Positions 52,681-60,874 of a stretch of 64,000 nucleotides of DNA are shown here, piece after piece. This stretch comes from Salinisphaera sp002433465 (lineage in GTDB: Bacteria > Pseudomonadota > Gammaproteobacteria > Nevskiales > Salinisphaeraceae): positions 11,557-75,556 of the forward strand of contig NZ_APNL01000018.1 of NCBI RefSeq assembly GCF_040361435.1, in the 5' to 3' direction. Both the position numbers and the translations under genes were made by a program. The first letter of the stretch is position 1; each line of letters starts with the position of its first letter. Under the pieces are notes generated by a model that did not search any database, was not told the DNA's origin, and was given only the letters and a program-made list of their open reading frames with translations.

Positions 52681-52800
52681 ATGCGTGAAACGCCGCGCCG
52701 TCTTCTGTGGTTCGTCGGCCTGGGCGTGGCCAGTCTGCTGGCCTGGGGCGCAGCCGCGTTCGTGTTCCGCGAGGTCGTCTTTTTCGTGCTCGAGCATTAG
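52681..52800 (+). CDS. small bd-oxidase-associated protein (CydX/DUF2474-like)
   Basis: 39 residues, 16 bases after cydB: a basic start (MRETPRRLLW), one membrane helix (FVGLGVASLLAWGAAAFVF) and a short tail. Single-helix proteins in this position (CydX, CydS, DUF2474) stabilise the heme core of bd oxidases. The preceding GGGAGCAATGACC provides a ribosome binding site. Confidence 0.8.
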   Translation: MRETPRRLLWFVGLGVASLLAWGAAAFVFREVVFFVLEH

Positions 52801-52863
52801 CCGCGTCGCACACGTTCGGCGAGCGCCGCGCGCTTCGAGCGCGCGCGATGTTCTAATAGCAGG

Positions 52864-54291
52864 ATGAATGCTGTCCGTGCTTCGGGCCAGCGGTGGACGC
52901 TGGCCGATCTCATCGATTTCGAAACCGTGTTGATCGGCGTTGACAACGACGCGCTCGAACACGACCGGCTGATATTCAACCGCGATATCCGCCCCGTTCT
53001 GCCGGAAGGCGACGAGCGGGCGCGGCGCCGTGCCGGCTTGCACGCCTGGCTCGCCCACCGGCGCCAAACCGATGCGATCGACGCCGGCGATGCCTGGACG
53101 CAGGGCCTGCGCCTGGCGCGTTTGGCGCTGTTCATCGGTATGGCGGCGGCCGGCTTTGCGCTGGTGACCGGGCTGTGCGCGGGCACCGATGCCAACGTGC
53201 ACGTCATCCTGTTTTTCGGCGTGACGCTGGTCTTTCCCTGGCTGGTGTTTGCCCTGTTCGTGCTCGTTCGTATGTGGGGGCGAGGTTCGAGCGTACGGCT
53301 GGAAACCTGGATGGGCCGCGTGATGGCTCGGGTCACGCGTTCGCAGGATGCCCATCGCCAGCAACGGTTTCGCCTGTTGCGCGAGCGGCTTGCCGAGTCG
53401 GCGGTGCCGCGCCGCGCGCTGCAGGCCGCGCTGGCGCGTACGCTCCAGATCGGTGCGGTGGGTTTTAACACCGGCTTGGTGCTGGCTTTCGTCGGATCAC
53501 TGCTGGTCTTCGACGTGCGCTTCTATTGGGAGGCGACGCCGCAGACAAACGGCGTGGTCGCTTCTGCAACCCGCGTGGTGGCGGCACCCTGGCGTGGCGT
53601 GTGGCCCGAGGCGGTGCCCACGCTCGCCCAGATCGAGGCCAGTCGTGCGGCTTATGTCGACGGCAGTCGGCGTGTGCTGTCGACCCCGCAAAGCACGGCG
53701 GCATGGTGGCGTTTCCTGCTCATGTCGTTGCTTGTCTGGGGCGTGTTGCCACGCTTGCTGCTGGTTGCCTTCTATGCGTGGCGCGAGCGGCGGGCGCTGG
53801 CGGCACTGGATTTTCAGTCGCCGGGCCATCGCGGCCTGTGGCGATCGCTGACCCGTATCGAGCGCGGCGCGGTCGCTGCGCCCGCGTCCGATACCGCGCT
53901 GCTGCTGGATGTGGGCGGCAGTGGTATTGATGGCGCGGCTATTCGTGGTTTTCTGCTGCGCGCGCTGCGGGTGAACCCGGGCGCGCAGGCCCGTATTGGC
54001 GTGCTCGACGACGAGGCCGAAGCGAGCGCCGACGCCGCGCTCGCTGCCGGGCCGGATCACGTGGTGCTCGCGGTCGAGGACTGGGGGCTGGCGCCGCGGC
54101 AGGTCGGTTCGCTGCATGCCCGGGTGCGCAAGGCAGTGGGTGAAAATACGCCGATGACGTGGCTCGTTTTCGCGCAGGACGCCCAGGGCCCGAGCGCGCC
54201 CGATGACGCACACTTGCAACGCTGGACACGGTTCATCGACGGTCTGCGTGATCCAGCGACCGAAATCGTGGCCTACGACGGTCGGCTTTGA
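52864..54291 (+). CDS. DUF2868 membrane protein
   Basis: 475 residues: N-terminal cytoplasmic part, two helices near 85-140, another pair around 195-220 and 285-305, then a cytoplasmic C-terminal domain. The family is known only from sequence and almost always precedes a DUF3482 GTPase, as here (one base apart). It may be the membrane anchor or effector of that GTPase. Function not established. ATG at 52864 follows AGCAGG. Confidence 0.82.
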   Translation: MNAVRASGQRWTLADLIDFETVLIGVDNDALEHDRLIFNRDIRPVLPEGDERARRRAGLHAWLAHRRQTDAIDAGDAWTQGLRLARLALFIGMAAAGFALVTGLCAGTDANVHVILFFGVTLVFPWLVFALFVLVRMWGRGSSVRLETWMGRVMARVTRSQDAHRQQRFRLLRERLAESAVPRRALQAALARTLQIGAVGFNTGLVLAFVGSLLVFDVRFYWEATPQTNGVVASATRVVAAPWRGVWPEAVPTLAQIEASRAAYVDGSRRVLSTPQSTAAWWRFLLMSLLVWGVLPRLLLVAFYAWRERRALAALDFQSPGHRGLWRSLTRIERGAVAAPASDTALLLDVGGSGIDGAAIRGFLLRALRVNPGAQARIGVLDDEAEASADAALAAGPDHVVLAVEDWGLAPRQVGSLHARVRKAVGENTPMTWLVFAQDAQGPSAPDDAHLQRWTRFIDGLRDPATEIVAYDGRL

Positions 54292-54292
54292 G

Positions 54293-55774
54293 ATGGCGCT
54301 GCGCACGACACAACCTGCCGAGTGGGTCACCGCCGAGGTTCCCTGCTTTGCCGTGGTCGGCAAGGTGAACATGGGCAAGTCCGCGGTGCTCGCCACGCTG
54401 CTGGAAGAAGACGACGACCGCATCATTCGTATTTCGCCCGAGCCCGGCGAAACCACGCGTTGCCAGAGGCTGTCGCTGGTGCTCGACGGGGCGGAGCGGC
54501 TGCGCTTTATCGATACGCCCGGCTTTCAGCAGCCTATCGAAGCGCTACGCGCCATCCGCGCGCTACACGGCAATCGCAACGGCACACCCGGGCTTGCGAC
54601 ATTGCAGGCGTTCGTCGACGAGTATCGCGATAGCCACCAGTTCGAGGACGAATGCCGCCTGCTGGAGCCGTTGCTGCAGGGCGCCGGCATTCTGTACGTC
54701 ATCGATCCCGGTGTGGCCGTCTACGACAGCTTCCTCGCCGAGATCGAAATCCTGCGTTTTTCCGGGCGGGCACGGCTGGCGCTGCTCAACCAGCGCGGCG
54801 AGACCGGCGCCGTGCATGAACACGAATGGCGCGAGCATCTGGGCAAGGCATTCAATCTCGTACGGGTTTTCGATGCCCATCGCGCGCGCTTTGCCACGCG
54901 GCGTGACCTGCTGGCCGCGCTCAACCAGATCGACGAACGCGACCGCGAGCATCTGCAGACCACCACCGCCTTGCTCGATGCCGAATGGCAGCAGCGCCGC
55001 GAGGAAGCCGTCGAACGTATCCAGCATTTTTTGCGCGCCGCGCTGACTTTGCGCGAATACGGCCACTACGCCGAAGACGCGCCCGCGCCGGAGGCCGCCA
55101 AACGCGAAGCCGTGAAGCAGGCCAGCCGGCGCTATTACGAGCGTATCGCCGCGCTTGAGCGCGAGACAGCGAACGATCTTTTACGCCTGTATCGGCATAC
55201 CGCGGTCCAGGCCGAAGCGATGAAAGGCTTTGACGACGATCTGGACCTGGCCAGCGATGAAACGTGGCGCCGGCTGGGCCTGACCCGTCAGCAGCTGACG
55301 TTCGTAGGCGCTGCGGTCGGCGCGAGTGCCGGCATCGGCGTGGATGCGGCCACGTTCGGCCACTCCCTAGGGGTCGGGGCGCTGATTGGTGGGCTGGGCG
55401 GTGGGGCGCTGGCGTTTTTCAAGGGTGACGCCATTCCCACGCTGCGCCTGGACATGGCGCGTATTGGCCCGCTCGGCGGCCAGCGCATCACAGTGGGGCC
55501 GCCGCGCAACCCGAACTTTGCCTGGGTTTTGCTGGATTCGATTCTGATTCGCTACCGCCAGATTCTGTCGCGCGCCCACGCCCGACGCGGCGATGCCCTG
55601 CTTGAAGGCGAGGCCGGCGATGGCAGTATCGCGCGCGAGCTGGCCGGCGGCCCGCAGAAAGCGCTGGCGCGGTGGTTTCGATCGGTCAACCGCGCCCAGC
55701 GCGACCCGGAACAGGAGAGCGCGGCGTTTGCCGCGCTGCTTGCCGTGCTGACTTCGATCGAGGACGAACTCTAG
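54293..55774 (+). CDS. DUF3482 family GTPase
   Basis: 493 residues with an Era/EngA-like G domain: P-loop GKVNMGKS (23-30), switch II DTPGF (74-78), and a base-recognition region less clear (LLNQRGET). After the G domain comes a long helical segment, then a glycine-rich hydrophobic hairpin (AAVGASAGIGVDAATFGHSLGVGALIGGLGGGALAFF) that could insert into the membrane, like dynamin-type or YcjX-like GTPases. Coupled to the DUF2868 gene. The stop codon TAG lies in the left CTAG of a short element. Role unknown. Confidence 0.85.
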   Translation: MALRTTQPAEWVTAEVPCFAVVGKVNMGKSAVLATLLEEDDDRIIRISPEPGETTRCQRLSLVLDGAERLRFIDTPGFQQPIEALRAIRALHGNRNGTPGLATLQAFVDEYRDSHQFEDECRLLEPLLQGAGILYVIDPGVAVYDSFLAEIEILRFSGRARLALLNQRGETGAVHEHEWREHLGKAFNLVRVFDAHRARFATRRDLLAALNQIDERDREHLQTTTALLDAEWQQRREEAVERIQHFLRAALTLREYGHYAEDAPAPEAAKREAVKQASRRYYERIAALERETANDLLRLYRHTAVQAEAMKGFDDDLDLASDETWRRLGLTRQQLTFVGAAVGASAGIGVDAATFGHSLGVGALIGGLGGGALAFFKGDAIPTLRLDMARIGPLGGQRITVGPPRNPNFAWVLLDSILIRYRQILSRAHARRGDALLEGEAGDGSIARELAGGPQKALARWFRSVNRAQRDPEQESAAFAALLAVLTSIEDEL

Positions 55775-55946
55775 GGCCTGTTAACGCGAATGAAATAGAG
55801 CGCGTCCCTTCGGGTTGCGCCCAAAATCCCGCCATACGGCGTTGCGTGGCTGGGCCCTGGAATAACCAGGGCTGGCACCACGCGCCTTGTCTGGCACGAT
55901 TTTGAGCAGCAACGCGGCGATTGGCATTCGTGTTAACAGGCCCTAG
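55771..55946. repeat. MITE-like CTAG-ended element (family E, copy 1)
   Basis: A 176-base element whose ends are 22-base inverted repeats matching at 21 positions: CTAGGGCCTGTTAACGCGAA at 55771 and, reverse-complemented, CTAGGGCCTGTTAACACGAA ending at 55946. It has no coding capacity. The left CTAG contains the stop of the DUF3482 gene and the right CTAG the stop of the convergent thioredoxin-like gene. This fits insertion into a shared CTAG with a four-base target duplication, as in IS5-related transposons, but no transposase is present. Confidence 0.85.
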
Positions 55947-56656
55947 TCCTGCGTCTGCTCGGCGATGGCCTGCTGGATCCGCTCGTAGCTGACGACGCCG
56001 GAAAACATCTGGTCGCCGACGATCACCGTGGGGGTGGCACGCAGGCTGATTGCCTTGCCGGCTTCCTGATTGCGGGCGATCACGTCGTCCACGCCGCCCT
56101 GGGTCATGCAGGCTTCCAGGCGCTGAGCATTTACGCCGGACTCGACCGCCATATCCAGAAACATGGCGGTGGGGTCGTCGCGCTGCGACCAATCACGCTG
56201 GGTTTCGAACAGACGGTGGTGATAGGGCCAGAAACGGTCCTGACGGGCCGCGCAGCGCGCGGCCACCGCGGCCTGCTGGGCATGGGCATGCATGGGCAGC
56301 GGGAAATCGAAGAAGATGAAGCGCACCTTGCCGGAGTCGACCAGTTCGTCGCGAATCCGCTCGGCGGTGGGGGCGAACGCGCCGCAGGCCGGGCACTGGT
56401 AGTCGGCGAACTCGCGCACGGTGACGGGCGCATCCGCGCTGCCGACGGCCTCGCCGAGGGCGTCGTACTCGGTTTCAAAGGTGTTGATGGTGTCGGCGGT
56501 CAGGGTACGAACGTTGTCGGACCCGGGTGCGGCGCCGTCACCGTTCCCCCGGAAGCTGATCACCAGGATCGCCAGGATGATCAGCGCACCCAGAATCAGG
56601 GCAGGAACGAACAGGGCGCCAAACAGGCTGGAACGGCCGGTGTTCTGGGGGCTCAT
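55943..56656 (-). CDS. membrane-anchored DsbA-family thiol-disulfide oxidoreductase
   Basis: 237 residues: one N-terminal membrane helix (LFGALFVPALILGALIILAILVI region, residues 11-35), then a periplasmic thioredoxin fold of the DsbA/DSBA-like type. Active site C88-P-A-C91 and the cis-Pro loop ATPTVIVGDQ. It probably oxidises or isomerises periplasmic proteins, perhaps cytochrome maturation partners given the oxidases nearby. The start at 56656 gives the anchor; the stop lies in the element to its left. Confidence 0.9.
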   Translation of the reverse strand: MSPQNTGRSSLFGALFVPALILGALIILAILVISFRGNGDGAAPGSDNVRTLTADTINTFETEYDALGEAVGSADAPVTVREFADYQCPACGAFAPTAERIRDELVDSGKVRFIFFDFPLPMHAHAQQAAVAARCAARQDRFWPYHHRLFETQRDWSQRDDPTAMFLDMAVESGVNAQRLEACMTQGGVDDVIARNQEAGKAISLRATPTVIVGDQMFSGVVSYERIQQAIAEQTQD

Positions 56657-56747
56657 ACGACGACTCCTCGGGCCGACTGGTGGGCGACAACAGCCCCGGA
56701 TCATACCGCGTGTGACGCCAGCGGGTCAGGTACGTTTCGAGCGGACA

Positions 56748-56775
56748 TAAAAAAGGAGGGGCCGCGGCCCCTCCT
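56748..56775 (-). terminator. perfect-palindrome terminator for the PRC-barrel gene
   Basis: A 22-base perfect palindrome, AGGAGGGGCCGCGGCCCCTCCT, formed as the stem (56754-56775), with a run of A on the plus strand at 56749-56754. On the minus strand this reads stem then TTTTTT, 27 bases past the PRC-barrel stop codon. Confidence 0.85.
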
Positions 56776-56801
56776 CGATACACTTGATGCAAGCGCCGCG
56801 A

Positions 56802-57389
56802 TCAGTTGCTGGCGTCTTCGGCGGCGTTTTCCGTCTTGTCAGCCGCGTTTTCGGCCGCATCGCCGGTTTCATCGGCGCCACCACTAATGGCGTCGCGGGT
56901 GTCGTCGATGAGGTCCGTGGTGCCGTCCTTGATACGCGTCCATGCGCTGCTGGCGGACTGCTTGGTCTGATCCCATGCATCGGCGGCCTGACTCTGGGTG
57001 CTGTTCCACCAGGAGTCGTTGTAGACCGGATAGCTGCTCAGCGTCTTGCCGTCGGCCATCAGGGTGATGCGATAGCGCGGTTCGGTCGCTTTCTCGCCCT
57101 GCATGGTTTCGACGCTGAGCTGATCGGGAGAGACAACATAAGACTTGCCGTCCAGACCGAAGTTGTTCTCGGTTTCGATCACGAACGACTTGATGGTCAT
57201 GTTGTTGTCGAGGATGACGTCGTCGACTTCGCCCACCGGCTTGTCGCTGCCCTGGGCATAGACATCGGCGTCCATGAGCTGATCGGCTGAATAAAGGCCT
57301 TCGGGTTTCTGTTGGGCCAGCGCAAAGGTGCTGGTCGCCGCCAGGGTGATACCGGTCAACGCAATGGCACTCGTCTTACGTATTGCCAT
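56802..57389 (-). CDS. exported PRC-barrel protein with acidic helical tail
   Basis: 195 residues. Sec signal peptide (KTSAIALTGITLAATSTFALA), then a PRC-barrel-like fold with SADQLMDADVYAQGSDKPVGEVDDVIL, which binds partner proteins in other systems. The last 75 residues are a hydrophilic amphipathic tail rich in Ala, Asp, Thr and Lys (QSQAADAWDQTKQSASSAW, later DAAENAADKTENAAEDA), like LEA/stress proteins. ATG 57389 sits behind GAGGAC. Possibly a periplasmic osmotic-stress protein; function unproven. Confidence 0.82.
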   Translation of the reverse strand: MAIRKTSAIALTGITLAATSTFALAQQKPEGLYSADQLMDADVYAQGSDKPVGEVDDVILDNNMTIKSFVIETENNFGLDGKSYVVSPDQLSVETMQGEKATEPRYRITLMADGKTLSSYPVYNDSWWNSTQSQAADAWDQTKQSASSAWTRIKDGTTDLIDDTRDAISGGADETGDAAENAADKTENAAEDASN

Positions 57390-57467
57390 GATCATGTCCT
57401 CGGTTATTTGAAAATACCGGTTCGGATGGTAGACACGCATGCTGAACAACAACTGAAAATCCTGATT

Positions 57468-58388
57468 TCAGTTTGCTGGGCGATCCAGTGCGGCATCGAG
57501 TCCGGCTTCGAATCGTCGCAGCAGCGAGTTGCCGCGGGCGGTAGAAACGCGATACAGCCGCCAGAGCGGCCGCGCCAGTGACAGCCCGGCCAGCGAAACG
57601 AACTGAACCGGATTGGCAGCGCTGGCTTGCTCGGCCGCCAGGCCGCTCACGCAGGCGAGCCCGGCGCCACTGGCGACGGCACGGACGATCGCGCCGCTGT
57701 CGTCAATGATCAGATGCGCGTTTGGGGCGGTATAGCCGGCCAGCGCCAAATTCTGTTCGAACACGGCCCGCGTACCCGAGCCCGGTTCGCGGGCGACCCA
57801 GGCATGCCGATCCAGATGGGCCAGATCGATCGAGCCGACGTCATAGCCCGGCGGCGCGATGACTTGCAGTGTGTCCGTGTGCCAGTGCGCAATATCTAGA
57901 TCGTCGCGCTGTGGCGGGCCTTCGATCAGTGCGATATCGGCCTCCAGGTTCGCGACGCTCGCTTCTGCCTGGGCGCTATTGCCGGAGAACACGCGTATCT
58001 GCAGCTTCGGATGCGTCTGTCGTAAACGCGCGAGGCCGGCAGGTAGTACGTAGCGGGCGATGGTGCTCGAAGCGGCCAGGCGAATGGTGCCGCTGAGCGC
58101 GGCTACGCCGCCGGTTGATGGGGCAAGGCGTTCCGGCACCCGGGCGAGGGCGTCCATGGGCTCGACGGCCAGGGCAAGCAGCTGGCGGGCGGCGAACGTC
58201 GGCTTGATCTCGCGACCATGGCGTTCGAACAGGGCCACATCCAGAGCGTCGGCCAGTTCCGCAATCGCTTGGCTGACCGCGGCCTGACTCAGGTGCAGCG
58301 CCTGGGCCGCGCGGCGTACCTGGCCGGTTCGGGCGACGGCCGCGAAGATCTCGAGTTGGCGCAGGGTGAAGCGTAGGCGTTCGGCCAT
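57468..58388 (-). CDS. LysR-family regulator (YeiE-like)
   Basis: 306 residues. LysR helix-turn-helix (QVRRAAQALHLSQAAVSQAIAELADAL) followed by an effector domain typical of CysB/YeiE-type regulators. It is divergent from a YeiH-family transporter gene, and in many bacteria a LysR gene sits in exactly this place and controls yeiH. Start 58388 is the first Met of the conserved MAERLRFTLRQLEIFAAV. Confidence 0.92.
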   Translation of the reverse strand: MAERLRFTLRQLEIFAAVARTGQVRRAAQALHLSQAAVSQAIAELADALDVALFERHGREIKPTFAARQLLALAVEPMDALARVPERLAPSTGGVAALSGTIRLAASSTIARYVLPAGLARLRQTHPKLQIRVFSGNSAQAEASVANLEADIALIEGPPQRDDLDIAHWHTDTLQVIAPPGYDVGSIDLAHLDRHAWVAREPGSGTRAVFEQNLALAGYTAPNAHLIIDDSGAIVRAVASGAGLACVSGLAAEQASAANPVQFVSLAGLSLARPLWRLYRVSTARGNSLLRRFEAGLDAALDRPAN

Positions 58389-58390
58389 GG

Positions 58391-58450
58391 GTAATTAATC
58401 GATAAAACCGAATTATTAGTTTGGTATAAATCGATTTTAGTTAATACGCA
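58391..58450. promoter_or_regulatory. AT-rich operator/promoter between LysR and YeiH genes
   Basis: A strikingly AT-rich 60-base stretch in GC-rich surroundings. It has two ATCGAT boxes, at 58398-58403 and 58430-58435, exactly 32 bases (about three helical turns) apart, with TTAATAC-like -10 material. This is a typical LysR recognition-plus-activation layout; binding is inferred. Confidence 0.5.
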
Positions 58451-58496
58451 ATGCATAGAGGCTTGGTTCCACCTTTTCGAAAGCCTTGCCCTGCGT

Positions 58497-59543
58497 ATGT
58501 CGCTATCTGTTGCATCGTCGCTATATATCCCGTTTCGCCAGGCGTCGAATCGATTGGCGAGCGTGTTGCCGGGACTCATGCTGTGCCTGGGTCTGGCCGG
58601 CCTGTCTTATGTGATCTCGGCATGGCCTGCGCTCAATCGGCTCGTGCCCTTGAGCGCGTTAACGGTCGGCATTCTGGTCGGTGTGTTGCTACGGCTGTGC
58701 GTGGCCTTGCCTGCACAGGTCGAGCCCGGTATCCGCTGGACGCTGCACTATCTGCTACGGGCCGGCATCGTTTTGCTGGGGTTTCGTGTCGTCGTACAGG
58801 ATCTGCTGTCTGTCGGTCTGGGCGGTTTGGTGCTGGTAACGACCGCGGTTGTCAGCACTATCGTGCTCGCCATCGTGCTTGGCCGACTGCTTGGGTTGCC
58901 GGATACGCTCAGCGTGTTGGTCGGTTGTGGCACCGGCATCTGCGGGGCCTCGGCCGTGGTGGCGGTAGACGGGGTGATCCGCGCGCGCGAACAGGACGTG
59001 GCCTGTGCCATTGCGATGGTCACGGTCTTCGGCACGATCGCGATGTTCGCCTACCCGGCGATCGCGCCGCATATCGGTCTGAGCGAAGCGGCGTATTCCG
59101 CCTGGGCCGGCAGTTCCATTCATGAAGTCGCTCAGGCGGTCGCAGCCGGTTTCGCGTTCGATGACGCCGCAGGGGTTCAGGCCAGTCTCTACAAGCTGTC
59201 ACGTGTGGCGTTGCTGGTGCCGGCATGCGCGGTGTTGGCGGTATGGTGGCGCCGGCGCGCCGCGACCCGCGGCGAAAGCGATCGCGCCTCGCCATTTCCG
59301 TTGTTCGTGGCGTTGTTCGTGGTAGTGGTCGGGCTTAATTCCTGGGTGAGCATGCCGGCGCCGCTACACGCGGGGCTGCTGCGTCTCGACGCCGCGCTGC
59401 TGGCCGCGGCGATGGTCGCCATGGGTTTGCAGACGCGGCCGCCCGCGGTCCTCGGCCTGGGCTGGCGGCCGCTCGCGCTCGGCCTGGCGGTGGCGATCTG
59501 GATAAGCGCGATATCACTGGGCGGTGCCGTCTTGCTGGGCTGA
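58497..59543 (+). CDS. YeiH-family putative sulfate/organosulfonate exporter
   Basis: 348 residues, about ten membrane helices. Family motifs GCGTGICGASAVVAVDGVIRA and AGSSIHEVAQAVAAGFAF are clear. YeiH proteins are annotated as putative sulfate exporters and are sometimes linked to sulfite or sulfonate metabolism. Start 58497 has a weak ribosome binding site. Under probable control of the divergent LysR gene. Confidence 0.9.
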   Translation: MSLSVASSLYIPFRQASNRLASVLPGLMLCLGLAGLSYVISAWPALNRLVPLSALTVGILVGVLLRLCVALPAQVEPGIRWTLHYLLRAGIVLLGFRVVVQDLLSVGLGGLVLVTTAVVSTIVLAIVLGRLLGLPDTLSVLVGCGTGICGASAVVAVDGVIRAREQDVACAIAMVTVFGTIAMFAYPAIAPHIGLSEAAYSAWAGSSIHEVAQAVAAGFAFDDAAGVQASLYKLSRVALLVPACAVLAVWWRRRAATRGESDRASPFPLFVALFVVVVGLNSWVSMPAPLHAGLLRLDAALLAAAMVAMGLQTRPPAVLGLGWRPLALGLAVAIWISAISLGGAVLLG

Positions 59544-59908
59544 CCCTATGCCGGCCCATGGACGCAAAACGCGCGCGCCAACGCGTAATCGGCCAGCCAC
59601 TGTGAGGCCACGCGCGGGCGGCTTGATGCGGTAGGCCTTATCGGCGCAGTCTGTGCGTTGCCCCGCAGCAGTGGTTCCACCAAACGCGCGTCGGTATGCG
59701 GCAAGAAAATCGCGATCGTTTACTGTCGTTTTTTCAACGAAGTGGGTACCATTAGTTGCACTGCACAATGACCGTCGTGCTCATCCCGGTGCAACGGATC
59801 ATGCGCAACAGGCGTAGGTAGCCCCGTAGCTTGTAATACGGTCGTCCACGCCGAGCGCGGTCACTCGTTGGAATGCATGTAATGTCAATCGAAACGCTTG
59901 GAAAGACG
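59544..59908. other. cyo operon upstream region
   Basis: 365 bases between the YeiH stop and cyoA. The many short open frames here have no ribosome binding sites and are chance. The region should hold the cyo promoter; GCGATCGTTTACTGTCG with a following TTTTTTC run near 59717-59738 is the only AT-richer patch. I cannot identify Fnr or ArcA sites with confidence. Confidence 0.5.
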
Positions 59909-60850
59909 ATGCGCACCCTGCGGGTGCCCCTGATTGTTCTACTCGCATTGTCACTCAGTGGCTGCAGCTCGCAGTGGTTCATCGACACCTTCCATCTGAA
60001 CGAGCTGGTGACGTTCTTCACCGCGGGGCCGATCGCGGCCTACCAGCGCAACGTCATGCTGTTCACCTTTACGGTGATGCTGTTCGTGCTGGTACCGGTG
60101 GTCGGCTTCACGCTCTGGTTTGCCTGGCATTACCGCGCCGGCAACCAGAAGAACACCTATACGCCGAACTGGCACCACTCGAATTTTCTCGAAGCCTTCC
60201 TCTGGGGCGGGCCGGTTGCGATCATCCTCATCCTGGCGCTGGTGACCATCGTTTCCACCTACGACCTGGATCCCTACAAGCCGATCGAGTCGGAGAATGA
60301 CCCGATCCGCGTGCAGGCGATTGCCATGGACTGGAAGTGGTTGTTCATCTATCCCGATTATGGTGTGGCTGCGGTCAACGAAATGGCCATGCCGGTGGAT
60401 ACGCCGCTACAGATCGACCTCACCTCGGCGAGTGTCATGAACGGCTTCATGATTCCGCGCCTGGGCAGCCAGATCATGGCGATGTCGGGCATGCGTACCC
60501 GCCTGCATCTGATGGCCGACGAAAAGGGCGAATTCTTCGGCAAGAACTATCAGTACAGCGGGGACGGCTTCGCCAACCAGCGGTTCACGGCCGAGTCGCT
60601 GTCCCAGGCCGATTTCGATGCCTGGGTCGACAAGGCGCGCAGCTCGGGTCGGCCGCTTGATCTGAATGCCTATCGCAGCCTGGTCGAGCCCAGCCGCAAT
60701 GTCGACCCGATTCTTTACTCGTCGGTGCCCGACGGTTTGTTCGGCTATGTCATGCACCGCTTCCAGGTCGGCGACGGCAAGATTCCGCCTGGCGCCGTGC
60801 CCAGCGACCTGACTGCCGACGACGTCGCCCAGCACGGGCATGCCCACTAG
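59909..60850 (+). CDS. cyoA: cytochrome bo3 ubiquinol oxidase subunit II
   Basis: 313 residues: lipoprotein signal peptide (MRTLRVPLIVLLALSLSGC, lipobox Cys19), two transmembrane helices, then the periplasmic cupredoxin domain. As in quinol oxidases, the copper-A ligands are absent, with the MDWKWLFIYPDYG strand retained. Starts at 59873 and 59882 are also open, but 59909 has GGAAAG six bases upstream and gives a proper signal peptide. Confidence 0.95.
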   Translation: MRTLRVPLIVLLALSLSGCSSQWFIDTFHLNELVTFFTAGPIAAYQRNVMLFTFTVMLFVLVPVVGFTLWFAWHYRAGNQKNTYTPNWHHSNFLEAFLWGGPVAIILILALVTIVSTYDLDPYKPIESENDPIRVQAIAMDWKWLFIYPDYGVAAVNEMAMPVDTPLQIDLTSASVMNGFMIPRLGSQIMAMSGMRTRLHLMADEKGEFFGKNYQYSGDGFANQRFTAESLSQADFDAWVDKARSSGRPLDLNAYRSLVEPSRNVDPILYSSVPDGLFGYVMHRFQVGDGKIPPGAVPSDLTADDVAQHGHAH

Positions 60851-60874
60851 CTCGCCGCGAGCCGGGAGAAGACC

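Noticed and set aside
55771..55946. Element read as a simple bidirectional terminator
   Set aside because: The inverted repeats are 176 bases apart end to end, have no U-tract, and closely related ends occur at other loci, which fits an inserted element better.
59514..59768. Short minus-strand frame between yeiH and cyoA
   Set aside because: Overlaps the YeiH gene end, has no ribosome binding site and no recognisable sequence. The gap is better explained as the cyo promoter region.
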